A stretch of 64,000 bases of DNA, taken from the NCBI RefSeq assembly GCF_900101475.1, contig NZ_FMZV01000003.1, positions 335,947 through 399,946 of the forward strand, given 5' to 3'. The notes under the pieces were generated by a model. That model searched no databases, had not been told where the DNA came from, and saw only the letters and a program-made list of their open reading frames with translations. Source of the stretch: Ruegeria marina. GTDB taxonomy: Bacteria; Pseudomonadota; Alphaproteobacteria; Rhodobacterales; Rhodobacteraceae. Both the position numbers and the translations under genes were made by a program. Every line of letters starts with the position of its first letter. Position 1 is the stretch's first letter. This document shows positions 47,102-57,245 of the stretch, piece by piece.

Positions 47102-48465
47102 CGACGCGAGGGTCCCTTTCTGGTGGTGCGCTTGCGGTTCTTGCCACGCAACTGCGATTTTTCGATCAGACCTTCGTACTGGTGGGCCAAAAGATGGCTC
47201 TGGACCTGCTGGATGGTGTCCATTGTCACCGAGACGATGATCAGCACCGAGGTGCCGCCGAAATAGAACGGCACGTTGAACTGGCCGCGCAGGATTTCCG
47301 GCAGGACGCAGACGGCGGCCAGATAGGCCGAGCCGAGCACGAGGACACGGTTGACCACGTATTCGAGATATTCGGCGGTTTTCTTGCCGGGACGGATGCC
47401 GGGGACAAAGCCGTTCTGGTTCTTGAGGTTTGTGGCGACGTCATCGGGCTTGAACGAGACGTTGAACGTGTAGAAATACGCGAAGAACACGATCATCGAC
47501 ACGAAGAACAGCAGGTAGAGCGGCTGGCCGGGGCCGAAGTTGGCCAGCAGCCACGACATGATCGGACCATTGGCCGAACCCTGACTGAAGGTCGAGATCG
47601 TGACCGGCAACAGCAGCAGAGACGAGGCGAAGATCGCCGGGATCACGCCCGCGGGGTTGACCTTGACCGGCAGGTGGCTGGAGCCGCCGTCATAGACCTT
47701 CATGCCGACCTGACGGCGGGGGTACTGGATGTGGATCTTGCGAAGGGAACGCTCCATGAACACCACGAAGGTGATGACCGCAATCACCATCAGGATGATG
47801 GCGATGATCACGGCGGGGCTGATGGCGCCGCTGCGGCCGCTGGCAAAGAACTGCGCCAGCGCGGCGGGCACTTCGGCGATGATGCCTACGAAGATGATCA
47901 GCGAGACGCCGTTGCCGATACCGCGGGCGGTGATCTGCTCGCCGAGCCACATCAGGAACATCGTGCCGCCGACCAGGGTGATCATGGTGGCGAAGCGGAA
48001 GTACATGCCGGGGTCGGTCGCCAGGTCCCCCGATTCGAGCGAGACGGCAAGCCCGTAGGCCTGCACGGTCGCAAGCGCCACGGTGCCGAAGCGGGTGTAC
48101 TGGTTGATCTTCTTGCGGCCCTGTTCGCCCTCTTTCTTGAGTTGCTCAAGCGAGGGGACCATGGCGGTCAGCAACTGAACGATGATCGAGGCCGAGATAT
48201 AGGGCATGATGCCCAGTGCAAAGATGCCCATCCGCCCCAGCGCGCCGCCGGTAAACATCGACACCATGCCGCCAATGCCCTGCCCCGCCTGCTCCATGAA
48301 CTCGCGCAGGGCCTGCCCGTCAATGCCGGGCACCGGAATGAAGGTGCCGAGCCGGTAGACGATCAGAAGCCCCAGGGTAAACAGGATGCGGTTGCGCAGA
48401 TCTGTGGCCTTGCCAAGGGCGGCCCAGCTTGTATTGGCCGCCATTTGTTCTGCTGCTGATACCAT
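47098..48465 (-). CDS. secY: Preprotein translocase subunit SecY
   Basis: The channel subunit of the Sec translocase, 455 residues with ten membrane segments. [10 protein letters not shown] and [15 protein letters not shown] are recognisable SecY signatures. Confidence 0.98.
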   Translation of the reverse strand: MVSAAEQMAANTSWAALGKATDLRNRILFTLGLLIVYRLGTFIPVPGIDGQALREFMEQAGQGIGGMVSMFTGGALGRMGIFALGIMPYISASIIVQLLTAMVPSLEQLKKEGEQGRKKINQYTRFGTVALATVQAYGLAVSLESGDLATDPGMYFRFATMITLVGGTMFLMWLGEQITARGIGNGVSLIIFVGIIAEVPAALAQFFASGRSGAISPAVIIAIILMVIAVITFVVFMERSLRKIHIQYPRRQVGMKVYDGGSSHLPVKVNPAGVIPAIFASSLLLLPVTISTFSQGSANGPIMSWLLANFGPGQPLYLLFFVSMIVFFAYFYTFNVSFKPDDVATNLKNQNGFVPGIRPGKKTAEYLEYVVNRVLVLGSAYLAAVCVLPEILRGQFNVPFYFGGTSVLIIVSVTMDTIQQVQSHLLAHQYEGLIEKSQLRGKNRKRTTRKGPSRR

Positions 48466-48482
48466 TCTCGGTCTCTCTGGAT

Positions 48483-48524
48483 AAAAACGCCGCCCGGAAC
48501 CGTTTTCCGGCTCGGGCGGCGTTT
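48483..48524 (-). terminator. Terminator-like hairpin between rplO and secY
   Basis: A 10-bp stem (aacgccgccc / gggcggcgtt) with an inner hairpin, ending in a T-run on the minus strand. It may separate secY expression from the ribosomal genes. Confidence 0.75.
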
Positions 48525-48575
48525 CGGGAAAACTTGGGTGTCTATGTAAGCGGGTCTTTGCCCGCTCACAACCCG

Positions 48576-49049
48576 TTACTCTGCCGCAGCAGCGATTGTG
48601 ACCGTCAGCGAGCCGCCCGCCTTCTCGACGGCTTCGACAGCCGCTTTCGATGCGCCGGTCACTTCGATGTTCAGCTTGGCGCTGAAGTCGCCCTTGGCCA
48701 GCACCCGGATGCCGTCTAGCTTGCGGCGGACAAGGCCCGAGGCAACCAGTGCGTCTTCGGTCACGGCGGCTGATGCGTCGATCTTGCCGGCTTCGACGAA
48801 CTTCTGGATCAGGCCCAGGTTGACGACGGCGAATTTCTTCTGGTTGGGCTTGTTGAAGCCGCGCTTGGGCAGGCGCTGGTACAGCGGCATCTGGCCGCCT
48901 TCATAGCCATTGATGGCCACGCCCGAACGGGATTTCTGACCTTTGATACCACGGCCACCGGTCTTGCCCTTGCCCGAGCCCGGGCCGCGGCCGATGCGCA
49001 TCCGTTTCTTGGCAGCGCCCGGATTGTCGCGCAGTTCATGCAGTTTCAT
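48576..49049 (-). CDS. rplO: 50S ribosomal protein L15
   Basis: L15, 157 residues, beginning [18 protein letters not shown], with [20 protein letters not shown] as its rRNA-binding glycine-rich region. The gene upstream is a DUF1127 gene, not rpmD, which is unusual. Confidence 0.97.
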   Translation of the reverse strand: MKLHELRDNPGAAKKRMRIGRGPGSGKGKTGGRGIKGQKSRSGVAINGYEGGQMPLYQRLPKRGFNKPNQKKFAVVNLGLIQKFVEAGKIDASAAVTEDALVASGLVRRKLDGIRVLAKGDFSAKLNIEVTGASKAAVEAVEKAGGSLTVTIAAAAE

Positions 49050-49192
49050 GTCGCTTCTCCTTGCCGGATATGACCCACGAAGCGTGACGGGCCAACCACG
49101 GCGTTTCTTGATTGTTGATTCTGCGGCCACGAGGGCCACCGGGGGCGTATAGACGCTGTGCGCTCCTCTTGCAAGCACCCCGAAAAGCAGAA

Positions 49193-49214
49193 CGCCCCCG
49201 GATGTCCGAGGGCG
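49193..49214 (-). terminator. Hairpin after the DUF1127 gene
   Basis: A hairpin with one mismatch (outer arms cgccc/gggcg, loop atgt), followed on the minus strand by TTCTGCTTTT. A moderate terminator separating the DUF1127 gene from rplO. Confidence 0.6.
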
Positions 49215-49240
49215 GTGCAGCGTTCCGTTCGTGGGCCGTA

Positions 49241-49456
49241 TCAGCGGCCGTAGACGTGGAACCGGGCAATATCGCTGATGTCGCAGCGACGGACGCCGAT
49301 ATCGGCCAGTTCGCGGTTCGACAGGCGGTCGAGCTCGTTGAACGTGCGCTTGTAGGACGCGTTCTTGGCCCATGCCTCGCGGGTGGATTTCACGGCGGAC
49401 AGGATGCGGGCGGCGATCGACGGTGCGTGGCCAGTATTAACGGTTGCGTATGCCAT
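49241..49456 (-). CDS. DUF1127 protein inside the spc operon
   Basis: A 71-residue protein ending in the DUF1127 motif, with [22 protein letters not shown] at about residues 39-60. Small DUF1127 proteins are widespread in alphaproteobacteria; some bind RNA or affect phosphate and stress responses, and the role here is unknown. It lies between rpmD and rplO with hairpins on both sides and so is probably a separate transcript. Confidence 0.85.
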   Translation of the reverse strand: MAYATVNTGHAPSIAARILSAVKSTREAWAKNASYKRTFNELDRLSNRELADIGVRRCDISDIARFHVYGR

Positions 49457-49621
49457 TTTCTTACCTCTTACGAATGCAGCAGGGCCTTTCCCGACTGCCT
49501 GATTTTTGGTCGTTTCATTGATGAGAGGCAGATAGTGCTGCGCCGCAGCATCGGCAAGATGCGCTTTGGTCTAGCCGTCATGCAACGGCGGCATGGCTGT
49601 TGGACCGGCGCCCGGAACAAC

Positions 49622-49653
49622 AAACGCCCCCGGAAATTCCGGAGGCGTTTTTT
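49622..49653 (-). terminator. Terminator after rpmD
   Basis: Stem aaacgcc...ggcgttt with inner ccgg/ccgg pairs around aaatt, and T-rich on the minus strand. It closes the rpmC-rpmD transcript ahead of the DUF1127 gene. Confidence 0.8.
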
Positions 49654-49698
49654 GTGTCTGCAGTGCGCGGGGCGCGGGCAATCCGCCCGCCGCTGGCG

Positions 49699-49887
49699 TC
49701 AGCCGCGCTCTTCGACGATTTCGACCAGATGCGGGATCTTGCGGATCATGCCGCGGACCGAGGGGGTGTCCTCGAGTTCGCGGGTCTTGTGCATCTTGTT
49801 CAGGCCCAGGCCGATCAGGGTTGCGCGCTGTTCGGCGGGACGGCGGATCGGCGAGCCGATCTGCTTGACGACGATGGTTTTTGCCAT
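49699..49887 (-). CDS. rpmD: 50S ribosomal protein L30
   Basis: L30, 62 residues ([20 protein letters not shown] at the start). It follows rpsE by 12 bp and ends at a terminator. Confidence 0.97.
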   Translation of the reverse strand: MAKTIVVKQIGSPIRRPAEQRATLIGLGLNKMHKTRELEDTPSVRGMIRKIPHLVEIVEERG

Positions 49888-49899
49888 GGTGACGATTCC

Positions 49900-50481
49900 T
49901 TACGCTTCGGCTGCTTCAGCAGCGGTCGGTGCTTCGTCCCGCTTGGGCAGGATGTCGGCGACCTTCTTGCCACGACGGGCGGCGACCGAACGGGGGCTTT
50001 GCTCTTTCTTCAGCCCGTCGATGGTGGCGCGGATCATGTTGTAGGGGTTCGTGCTGCCCAGCGACTTGGACACCACGTCCTTGACGCCCAGCATTTCGAA
50101 CACGGCGCGCATCGGACCACCGGCAATGATACCGGTACCTTCGGGTGCGGCGCGCATGACGACCTTTCCGGCGCCGTGGCGGCCCTCGATGTCGTGGTGC
50201 AGGGTGCGGCCTTCGCGCAGCTGCACGCGGATCATCTGGCGCTTGGCCTGCTCGGTGGCCTTGCGGATCGCCTCGGGCACTTCTTTCGCCTTGCCCTTGC
50301 CAAAGCCGACGCGGCCTTTCTGGTCGCCGACGACGACGAGCGCCGCGAAGCCGAAGCGCTTGCCGCCCTTCACGGTTTTCGACACGCGGTTGATCGCGAC
50401 CAGGCGATCGGCGAATTCCGGAGCGGCTTCCTCGCGGTCGCGGCGGGGGCCACGCTCGCGGCGGTTTTCACGTTCTGCCAT
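49900..50481 (-). CDS. rpsE: 30S ribosomal protein S5
   Basis: S5, 193 residues. [20 protein letters not shown] and the [20 protein letters not shown] segment are diagnostic. The Met at [11 protein letters not shown] was chosen over one six codons earlier. A 161-bp gap with a GC hairpin (50578-50597) separates it from rplR. Confidence 0.97.
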   Translation of the reverse strand: MAERENRRERGPRRDREEAAPEFADRLVAINRVSKTVKGGKRFGFAALVVVGDQKGRVGFGKGKAKEVPEAIRKATEQAKRQMIRVQLREGRTLHHDIEGRHGAGKVVMRAAPEGTGIIAGGPMRAVFEMLGVKDVVSKSLGSTNPYNMIRATIDGLKKEQSPRSVAARRGKKVADILPKRDEAPTAAEAAEA

Positions 50482-50577
50482 ATGGCATTCCTCTTTCAAT
50501 GTTGCGCGCGATCGAAAACGAAGGCGCTGTTGGGTCCAATCCTGGTGGGTGTCGCGGGCGACGCCCCCGGATCATCG

Positions 50578-50597
50578 GGGCGGCCGTTGGGCCGCCC
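50578..50597 (-). other. GC hairpin in the rplR-rpsE gap
   Basis: A perfect 8-bp stem (gggcggcc / ggccgccc) with loop gttg in an unusually long gap for this operon. No T-run; a stabilising or attenuating role is possible. Confidence 0.45.
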
Positions 50598-50642
50598 TCG
50601 GGTCTTGCTGTGACACGCCCCGTTGTTCAGGGCCTGTCGGCC

Positions 50643-51002
50643 TTAGATCTTCAGCCCGCCTTCACGCGCGGCGTCGGCCAGGGCCTTCACCTTGCCGTGG
50701 AACAGGAAACCGCCACGGTCGAAGTAAGCTTCGCTCACACCGGCCTTCGCAGCGCGCTCGGCAATTGCCGCGCCCACCTTCTTGGCGGCTTCGATGTTGT
50801 TCTTGCCGACAACGCCCAGGTCTTTCTCCATGGTCGATGCGGCGGCAAGGGTCACGCCGCGAACATCGTCGATCAGCTGGCAGCTGATGTTCTTGTTCGA
50901 GCGATGCACGCTGAGGCGGAGACGCCCGGCGTTGACCTTGCGGAGCTTGTTCCGAACGCGCAGGCGGCGCTTCAGAAACAGGGTGCGTTTGCTGTTTGCC
51001 AT
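50643..51002 (-). CDS. rplR: 50S ribosomal protein L18
   Basis: L18, 119 residues; binds 5S rRNA. The start [18 protein letters not shown] is standard, and the longer reading upstream belongs to another frame of rplF. Confidence 0.97.
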   Translation of the reverse strand: MANSKRTLFLKRRLRVRNKLRKVNAGRLRLSVHRSNKNISCQLIDDVRGVTLAAASTMEKDLGVVGKNNIEAAKKVGAAIAERAAKAGVSEAYFDRGGFLFHGKVKALADAAREGGLKI

Positions 51003-51013
51003 GATGTGCGTCC

Positions 51014-51547
51014 TTACTTCTTCTTGCCGTCTTTGCGGAAGATGAACTCGCCCTTGTAGCGGATACCCTTGCCCTTGTACGGCTCGGGCGAGCGCCACTC
51101 GCGGATCTTCGCTGCGACTTCGCCAACCTGCTGCTGGTCGATGCCTTCGACGGTGATTTCGGTCTGTTTCGGCGTGGTCACGGTGATACCGGCCGGAACA
51201 GCGAAATCGACATCGTGGCTGTAGCCCAGGTTCAGCTTGAGCACATTACCCTGCGCGTTGGCACGGTAACCCACACCGGTGATCTCCAGCTCTTTCTTGA
51301 AGCCGGTGGTCACGCCGGTCACCAGGTTGGCGACCATCGTGCGGGACATGCCCCACTGCTGGCGCGCCCGTTTGGACGAACCGCGGGGGGTAACGGTAAC
51401 GGCATCACCATCGACGGCGATGGTCACGTCGTCGGTTGCGGTGAAGCTGCGGGTGCCCTTGGGACCCTTCACTTCGATGGTCTGGCCGGACACAGCAGCG
51501 GAAACGCCACTGGGCAGCTCGACCGGTTTCTTACCAATACGAGACAT
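51014..51547 (-). CDS. rplF: 50S ribosomal protein L6
   Basis: L6, 177 residues, beginning [15 protein letters not shown] and ending [20 protein letters not shown], a full-length match. Confidence 0.98.
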   Translation of the reverse strand: MSRIGKKPVELPSGVSAAVSGQTIEVKGPKGTRSFTATDDVTIAVDGDAVTVTPRGSSKRARQQWGMSRTMVANLVTGVTTGFKKELEITGVGYRANAQGNVLKLNLGYSHDVDFAVPAGITVTTPKQTEITVEGIDQQQVGEVAAKIREWRSPEPYKGKGIRYKGEFIFRKDGKKK

Positions 51548-51559
51548 TTGCAGACCTCC

Positions 51560-51952
51560 TTAGAAGACGGTGCAGAGCACTTCGCCGCCAACATTGTTGG
51601 TGCGCGCGTTCGCGTCCGACATCACACCTTTCGGAGTGCTGACAATCGACACGCCCAGGCCCTGACGGACCGACGGGATGTCCTTGACGCTCATGTACAC
51701 ACGGCGGCCGGGCTTCGAGACCCGCTTGAGCTCGCGAATGACAGGTTCGCCTTCGTAGTACTTCAGGCTGATCTCGATGACCGAGTGGCCATTCTCGTCA
51801 GTCTTGCTCTCATAGCCGCGGATGTAGCCTTCGTCGGCCAGAACATCCAGAACCCAGGCGCGCAGTTTCGAACCGGGGGTCAGCACGGTGCTCTTGTGGC
51901 GCAGCTGTGCGTTGCGGATGCGGGTGAGCATATCGCCGATAGGATCGTTCAT
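51560..51952 (-). CDS. rpsH: 30S ribosomal protein S8
   Basis: S8, 130 residues, with MLTRIRNAQ near the N-terminus and [20 protein letters not shown] in the C-terminal domain. Confidence 0.98.
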   Translation of the reverse strand: MNDPIGDMLTRIRNAQLRHKSTVLTPGSKLRAWVLDVLADEGYIRGYESKTDENGHSVIEISLKYYEGEPVIRELKRVSKPGRRVYMSVKDIPSVRQGLGVSIVSTPKGVMSDANARTNNVGGEVLCTVF

Positions 51953-51964
51953 ATCGCTCTCTCC

Positions 51965-52270
51965 TTACCAGCTCGATTTCACCAGACCGGGGATCTGGCC
52001 AGCAGAACCCAGGTCGCGCAGCATGATCCGGCTGACCTTGAGCTTACGGTAGTAAGCGTGCGGACGGCCGGTGAGCTGGCAGCGGTTGTGAAGACGGGTC
52101 GCCGAGCTGTTGCGCGGCAGTTTCGCCAGTTTCAGACGCGCTTTGAAGCGCTCTTCCATCGGGCGGCTTTCGTCGTTTGCGATTTCTTTCAGCTCGGCGC
52201 GCTTTGCGGCATATTGTGCCACCAGGCGCTCGCGCTTCTTCTCGCGTTCGATCATGCTTTTCTTAGCCAT
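51965..52270 (-). CDS. rpsN: 30S ribosomal protein S14
   Basis: S14, 101 residues, the non-zinc long form. The C-terminal [19 protein letters not shown] shows a single Cys in that region, so no zinc ribbon. Confidence 0.97.
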   Translation of the reverse strand: MAKKSMIEREKKRERLVAQYAAKRAELKEIANDESRPMEERFKARLKLAKLPRNSSATRLHNRCQLTGRPHAYYRKLKVSRIMLRDLGSAGQIPGLVKSSW

Positions 52271-52287
52271 GTCTAATCCTCGCGCGC

Positions 52288-52848
52288 TTATGCGTTGAAC
52301 GGCACGTTGAAGTGCTTCAACAGGCTCTTGGCTTCAGCGTCGGTTTTCGCAGTGGTGGCGATGATGATATCCATGCCCCAGACCTCGTCGACCTTGTCGA
52401 AGTCGATTTCCGGGAACACGATGTGTTCCTTGATGCCCATGGCGAAGTTGCCACGGCCGTCGAACGACGGCTTCACACCACGGAAGTCGCGGATGCGGGG
52501 CATCGCGATGGTGGTCAGACGGTCAAGGAATTCATACATGCGGTCACCGCGCAGGGTCACCTTGGCGCCCAGCGGCATCTCTTCGCGCACGCGGAAGCCG
52601 GCGATCGACTTCTTGGCCTTGGTGGTGACAGCCTTCTGGCCGGCGATCTTGCTCAGGTCTTCCTGAGCCGACTTGGCCTTCTTGCTGTCTTTCACGGCCT
52701 CTGCACCGCAGCCGATGTTCAGAACGATCTTCTCCAGCTTGGGGATCATCATCTCGTTCTTGTAGCCGAACTCTTCTTTCAGAGCGGCGCGGATGCGGTC
52801 CTTGTAGTCGGCCTTGAGGCGCGGGGTGTAGGTTGCAGCGTCAAGCAT
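52288..52848 (-). CDS. rplE: 50S ribosomal protein L5
   Basis: L5, 186 residues; binds 5S rRNA and contacts P-site tRNA. Recognised by KIVLNIGCG and [20 protein letters not shown]. It overlaps rplX by 8 bp. Confidence 0.98.
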   Translation of the reverse strand: MLDAATYTPRLKADYKDRIRAALKEEFGYKNEMMIPKLEKIVLNIGCGAEAVKDSKKAKSAQEDLSKIAGQKAVTTKAKKSIAGFRVREEMPLGAKVTLRGDRMYEFLDRLTTIAMPRIRDFRGVKPSFDGRGNFAMGIKEHIVFPEIDFDKVDEVWGMDIIIATTAKTDAEAKSLLKHFNVPFNA

Positions 52849-53152
52849 CGATCACGTCCCCCGTGGTCTTGGCGAAGCGGACTTTCTTGTCGCCTTCCAT
52901 GCGGAAGCCGACGCGGGTTGCCTTGCCGTTCTTGTCCAGCAGCGCGAGGTTCGACAGGTCGATCGGCAGCGCCTTGGGCAGGCGGCCACCTTGCGAAGTC
53001 TGGGTCTGACGGGTGTGGCGGATGGCGATGTTCACGCCGTCGACAACGGCTTTGCCGGCTTTCGGGTCGACAGAGGTGATGGTCCCCTCTTTGCCCTTGT
53101 CCTTGCCGGCCAGCACGACGACCTTGTCGCCTTTGCGGAGTTTTGCGGCCAT
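52841..53152 (-). CDS. rplX: 50S ribosomal protein L24
   Basis: L24, 103 residues, with the KOW motif [18 protein letters not shown] near the N-terminus. Its stop overlaps the rplE start. Confidence 0.98.
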   Translation of the reverse strand: MAAKLRKGDKVVVLAGKDKGKEGTITSVDPKAGKAVVDGVNIAIRHTRQTQTSQGGRLPKALPIDLSNLALLDKNGKATRVGFRMEGDKKVRFAKTTGDVIDA

Positions 53153-53154
53153 GG

Positions 53155-53523
53155 TTACAGCACCTCCGGAGCCAGCGAGATGATCTTCATGAAGTTCTTC
53201 GCGCGCAGTTCGCGAACAACCGGCCCGAAGATACGGGTGCCGACAGGCTCGTTGTTGTTGTTCAGGATCACGGCGGCGTTGCGATCGAAACGGATCGCGG
53301 TGCCATCTTCGCGACGGACTTCCTTGGCGGTGCGCACGACGACGGCCTTGCGGACATCACCTTTCTTCACGCGGCCGCGCGGGATGGCTTCCTTCACCGA
53401 GACGACAATGATGTCGCCGACGGAGGCGTATTTACGCTTGGAACCACCCAGGACCTTGATGCACTGCACCCGGCGAGCGCCGGAGTTGTCAGCGACATCC
53501 AGATTGGTCTGCATCTGGATCAT
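53155..53523 (-). CDS. rplN: 50S ribosomal protein L14
   Basis: L14, 122 residues, beginning [19 protein letters not shown], a full-length match. It ends 2 bp before rplX. Confidence 0.98.
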   Translation of the reverse strand: MIQMQTNLDVADNSGARRVQCIKVLGGSKRKYASVGDIIVVSVKEAIPRGRVKKGDVRKAVVVRTAKEVRREDGTAIRFDRNAAVILNNNNEPVGTRIFGPVVRELRAKNFMKIISLAPEVL

Positions 53524-53598
53524 GTGGTTTCTCCCGACCTGTGGGGGCTGGTCTTTTTAGATCCCCCAGGGTTTCGACAATTGGCAGGTGCCGGAGGC

Positions 53599-53829
53599 TT
53601 ACGCCTCCAGAACCTCCCAGCGTTTGGTTTTTGACTTGGGCGCGCACTCGATGATGCGGACCGTGTCACCCACCTTGTAGGTGTTGTTTGCGTCGTGAGC
53701 CCGGTACTTCTTGGACTTACGGACGGTCTTTTGCAGCAGCGGATGCTTGAAGCGGCGCTCGACCAGAACGGTTACGGTCTGGGCGTTGGCGTCGCTGGTC
53801 ACGGTGCCTTGCAGAATACGTTTGGGCAT
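53599..53829 (-). CDS. rpsQ: 30S ribosomal protein S17
   Basis: S17, 76 residues, with [22 protein letters not shown] 75-bp gap separates it from rplN. Confidence 0.98.
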   Translation of the reverse strand: MPKRILQGTVTSDANAQTVTVLVERRFKHPLLQKTVRKSKKYRAHDANNTYKVGDTVRIIECAPKSKTKRWEVLEA

Positions 53830-53841
53830 CTCTCAGGCTCC

Positions 53842-54042
53842 TCAGTTCGCAGCTTCGGCGGCTTTTTCGTTCAGCACGGTGATGACGCGCGCGACGTCGC
53901 GGCGCACAGTGCGGATACGGGCGTTGTTTTCGAGTTGGCCGGTAGCCTGCTGGAAGCGCAGATTGAACGCTTCTTTCTTCAGATTGACCAGTTCTTCCCG
54001 GAGCTGGTCCGGGGTCTTGTTACGCAGTTCCTGGGCGTTCAT
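53842..54042 (-). CDS. rpmC: 50S ribosomal protein L29
   Basis: L29, 66 residues ([20 protein letters not shown]). It is now the first ribosomal gene after a non-ribosomal block, so its 250-bp upstream region (54043-54292) must hold its own promoter; a 7-bp hairpin (54125-54142) is visible there. Confidence 0.98.
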   Translation of the reverse strand: MNAQELRNKTPDQLREELVNLKKEAFNLRFQQATGQLENNARIRTVRRDVARVITVLNEKAAEAAN

Positions 54043-54292
54043 CGCCTTTTCCTTTGCTCAAAACACCAGAGGGCCCCGTGGCCGGGTCACCCTTGACCTG
54101 GTGGATGAATGACGACATGCGAATCCCCCGCAGAGGCGGGGGGACGCAAGATGCCGCTCTATAGGAGAGTTGAGCCGGGAGGGCAAGTGAAAGTTGACGT
54201 TTCCTTGCGCAACCTACATAAAGGCGACGATAAAACGGATTCCCTTTGAAGACCGCTTTTTTTGTCGCCTCTAATTCGCGTGGATCTCTGAC

Positions 54293-54454
54293 ATGAGCTT
54301 GCCAGACTCTCTTTCGGCCCTCCTGTATCAGACACCCGTTCCGGGACATTTCCTGATTCCCTTCGTATCGGTTGTCTATCTTGTGGTCGTGATCGGGACG
54401 TTGAACCTGTTGAGCAGATTGCGGGCGCGACTGGTCGAAATCACCGCTCACTAA
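54293..54454 (+). CDS. Small 53-residue membrane peptide
   Basis: A short open frame reading against the ribosomal genes. It has a hydrophilic start (MSLPDSLSAL), one strongly hydrophobic segment at about residues 20-42 (HFLIPFVSVVYLVVVIGTL) and a basic tail (SRLRARLVEITAH). The layout is that of a single-pass membrane protein. No clear ribosome site or homologue is recognised. Its 3' end overlaps the convergent cyclic-nucleotide-binding gene by 14 bp. Confidence 0.55.
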   Translation: MSLPDSLSALLYQTPVPGHFLIPFVSVVYLVVVIGTLNLLSRLRARLVEITAH

Positions 54455-55130
54455 CATCAGCGAAGTTGCTGGCATTCTGGAACACCAGCTTGGCCCGCAT
54501 GTCCCTGGCAATTCCCGTTTCCAGAACCGCCATCGTGGCAGGAGCCGTATCCCGCAGGCGTCTGAGCTTGGCCCGTTCGATACGCCAGACGCGAGCGCGG
54601 CTTTGCAAGGTTGCTGTCGCGACGGCCCGGCCGTCGCCCATCATCGACATCTCGCCGATGTAATGCCCGCCGGTGACCACCCTCAACATGCGGCCGTGGG
54701 CCTCGATCCGGACCTCGCCATCATCGAGATAGGTGAGAAAGTCGGGCGGCTGGCCCTCGCGGGTCAACACCGTGCCGGGGGCCAGGGTTTCCCACCGGCC
54801 CATGTCGAGAAACCGCCGGGTGCGGCCCGGTGACAGCCCCGGCAGCAGGGCCTCACGGAACCGATGCTCCTCGGACGAGAAACTGGCCCTGCGATCGTTG
54901 CGCCACAGGATGAACAATTCGGCCAGGTTCACAAGAACCAGCAGCGCCTGCCAGAATACGCCCACGGGATTGTTCAGCCAGAAGAAGTCGAAGGCGATGC
55001 CCGCCAGCGCCGAGGCGATCACGAACAGCCGCAGCCAGAACATGCGGCGCATCAGCATCGACAGGACGAGCAGGAGATAGGACAGATGTCCCGCCCAGCC
55101 GTCGGTTATGAAGCTCAGATCCATTCCCAT
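54441..55130 (-). CDS. Cyclic-nucleotide-binding (Popeye-like) membrane protein
   Basis: A 229-residue protein with about three hydrophobic segments (about 10-75) and then a cyclic-nucleotide-binding-type domain (about 95-215). The phosphate-cassette-like stretch GGHYIGEMSMMGDGRAVATA is present. The arrangement resembles Popeye-domain proteins. The bound nucleotide and output are not known. It sits in the block that separates rplP from rpmC. Confidence 0.78.
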   Translation of the reverse strand: MGMDLSFITDGWAGHLSYLLLVLSMLMRRMFWLRLFVIASALAGIAFDFFWLNNPVGVFWQALLVLVNLAELFILWRNDRRASFSSEEHRFREALLPGLSPGRTRRFLDMGRWETLAPGTVLTREGQPPDFLTYLDDGEVRIEAHGRMLRVVTGGHYIGEMSMMGDGRAVATATLQSRARVWRIERAKLRRLRDTAPATMAVLETGIARDMRAKLVFQNASNFADVSER

Positions 55131-55233
55131 GTTTCTCGCTGGCTTGACCGGCACAAGGCCGACCCGGTTCAGCGATATCCTGCGATCCCGGTGCAGGCAA
55201 GCTGGCTGTCGCCCATGTCAGCGAGAGGACACG

Positions 55234-55737
55234 CTAGTCGATCCGGCCAGTACTGGTCGCGATTCGTTCAAGCACGCCCAGCATCTGTTCCGCCTCGGAG
55301 GGTGTCAGCCGCCCGTGGACGGTCAGGAACTGGCCAATGTCCCGCCCGGTGTACCGTCCGGTCAGGGTGCCGTCGCGCAGGATCAGCGCGCGGCGCACCA
55401 ACCCGGACGCGGTATCGTGGCATATCCGGCATTTCGTCCGGAACAATTGCCCCGAGGCGCGGATGGCCTGGAAATGCGACATGAGAATGGCGGCCTCGGC
55501 GGGTGTCAGGCGACCGTGACCGCCTTCGAGCAGGGCAGCGACGGAACGGCCCGAGTTTCGCCCCGCGAGCGGCTCTTGCCCCGTGTCCAGTTCCAGCCAG
55601 ACAAAATCGCCGGCATGGGGAGAATGGCATCCTGCACATTTGCGTTCGTAAAGCTGATGGGGGTCGGCCTCGGACGCCAATGCCACAGGGGCGATCAGGA
55701 TCGCGAGTGCTGAAAATGCAGCTGTCAGGCCACGCAT
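55234..55737 (-). CDS. Di-haem cytochrome c-like protein
   Basis: A 167-residue secreted protein: a signal peptide (MRGLTAAFSALAILIAPVALA) and two haem-binding CxxCH motifs, CAGCH and CRICH, about 70 residues apart. The spacing implies two c-type haems in two small domains. It may be a periplasmic electron carrier; the partner is unknown. The ATG at 55737 starts the signal peptide. Confidence 0.83.
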   Translation of the reverse strand: MRGLTAAFSALAILIAPVALASEADPHQLYERKCAGCHSPHAGDFVWLELDTGQEPLAGRNSGRSVAALLEGGHGRLTPAEAAILMSHFQAIRASGQLFRTKCRICHDTASGLVRRALILRDGTLTGRYTGRDIGQFLTVHGRLTPSEAEQMLGVLERIATSTGRID

Positions 55738-55923
55738 GGAATTCACCGCAAGTTGCGTTTTCCGGTCCAGGGGGTCCGGATCGCTGCCCGCATGAAAACG
55801 GACAGGTGCCTTATCGCAGCTTTTCAGGACCGGCGCCTTGACCGGGATCAAGGGGCCGGGGGGCTCCGCCCGTTCGCCCCTCAGTCGCTCCACCGGAGCG
55901 ATTGCCGCTTCGCGGACCGGGGC

Positions 55924-56544
55924 TCACTCCCAGCGATAGTTGAAGCTGACCGAGATGCGTTCCTCTTCGGCCATGTTCATCGGCACTTCGTGGCGCAGCC
56001 AGCTTTCCCAGAGCAGCACGTCGCCCACGTCGGGCTTCATATAGATGAAGGGCTGCAATTCGCGCCGGGCGGTCTTGGTCCGTGTCGGCGCCGCCATCAT
56101 CCGGCCGGACCGGGGGTCTTCCAGCTTTAGTGCGCTGGCGCCGTCGGGCATGGCGACATAGGTGGTGCCCGAGATCACCGAATGGGGATGCAGATGGCTG
56201 GAATGCATGCCGCCCTGTGGCAGGATGTTGATCCAGAGATCCTCCAGCACCAGGGCGCGGCCGTCGAGGTCGAACTCCAGATCGGCTGCAAAGGCTGCCA
56301 CATGCGCATCGAGCGATTTCACCAGATCGGCGAAGATCGGGAAGCGCCAGGGCAGATCGGTGAGCGAGGCATAAGACGTATAGCCGGGATAGCCGTTTTC
56401 CTCGCACCATTCCTGTCCGGCCTCGTCATCCTCGGCAATGGAATAGCAGGACGCCTCCATCTCGTCCGGTTCGATGGCGGGGCCATGTTCGGACAGGCGG
56501 GCACGGTAGAGACGGGTGACAAAGAGAGATTCGATCTGGGACAT
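55924..56544 (-). CDS. 2-oxoglutarate/Fe(II) oxygenase family protein (TIGR02466-like)
   Basis: A 206-residue protein with a jelly-roll oxygenase signature. WINILPQGGMHSSHLHPHSV holds the first iron-binding histidine, and LLWESWLRHEVPMN holds the distal one with the R-x-S-x-S/N-type ending FNYRWE. The substrate is unknown. The start at MSQIESLFVTRLYR fits the family. Confidence 0.8.
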   Translation of the reverse strand: MSQIESLFVTRLYRARLSEHGPAIEPDEMEASCYSIAEDDEAGQEWCEENGYPGYTSYASLTDLPWRFPIFADLVKSLDAHVAAFAADLEFDLDGRALVLEDLWINILPQGGMHSSHLHPHSVISGTTYVAMPDGASALKLEDPRSGRMMAAPTRTKTARRELQPFIYMKPDVGDVLLWESWLRHEVPMNMAEEERISVSFNYRWE

Positions 56545-56588
56545 GGCGGCGGCATAACGCAGAGTACGTCTTTCCGCCAGTGGCCTGA

Positions 56589-57137
56589 TCAGCTCTGGAC
56601 CGGACCCTTGCCGCAGCGGGGGATCGGGCGCCCGCCGTCGGCATAGGCCAGACACATGACAATCTCGTCCGGCCCCGGTGCATCGGCCATGACCAGGGTC
56701 ATGGTGTCGAAATGATCGAAGGACCAGGGGTCGTCCTTGTGGCCCAGCGGCAGGTCAATCGTTGTACCCGGGCCGCCCAGCTTTACGTTGGAGGGGATCA
56801 CTGCCGCCCCGCCCCCTGCTGCCGCGCGCATCGGCGCGCCCAGTTTGGGGTGCACGACCGCCCCGCCCTGTTCCATGTCGCCATTTGCCCCGACAATCGC
56901 AGCCTTCCCGTAGGAAATCGGGGGATTTCCCAATTCGGCGATGGCCTGCCGTGCCAGAGCTTCGCCCAATTCGCGACCGATCTCGAACAGGGGCGAGAGG
57001 TCACGAAAGAACCGGCCCGCCAGGGGATTGCGAAACGCGGCCATGACAGCCACCCGGGTCACGGGTTGGCAAGCTTCGCCGAATGCATCCGCGGTAATGA
57101 TTTCACGTTGAAAAACGGTCTTGCGGGGCTGCACCAT
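56589..57137 (-). CDS. Amino acid synthesis family protein (DUF1185)
   Basis: A 182-residue protein recognised by GKAAIVGANGDMEQGGAVVHP, IPSNVKLGGPGTTIDLPLGHKDD and SFDHFDTM. The family name comes from an old complementation report; the activity is not established. It is the upstream-most gene of the block between rplP and rpmC. Confidence 0.75.
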   Translation of the reverse strand: MVQPRKTVFQREIITADAFGEACQPVTRVAVMAAFRNPLAGRFFRDLSPLFEIGRELGEALARQAIAELGNPPISYGKAAIVGANGDMEQGGAVVHPKLGAPMRAAAGGGAAVIPSNVKLGGPGTTIDLPLGHKDDPWSFDHFDTMTLVMADAPGPDEIVMCLAYADGGRPIPRCGKGPVQS

Positions 57138-57191
57138 CGGTCACCTCCGGACACGGAATGCGCAAAGGCTACGATGGATACCGAAAAAGGA

Positions 57192-57221
57192 AAACCCCCG
57201 CCAGTGTCCCGGCGGGGGTTT
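57192..57221 (-). terminator. Rho-independent terminator after rplP
   Basis: Perfect 11-bp stem (aaacccccgcc / ggcgggggttt) with an 8-nt loop, then a T-rich tail on the minus strand. It ends the S10 operon segment before the non-ribosomal block. Confidence 0.9.
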
Positions 57222-57245
57222 CAATGTCTTGTCGAAAGACCGGGA

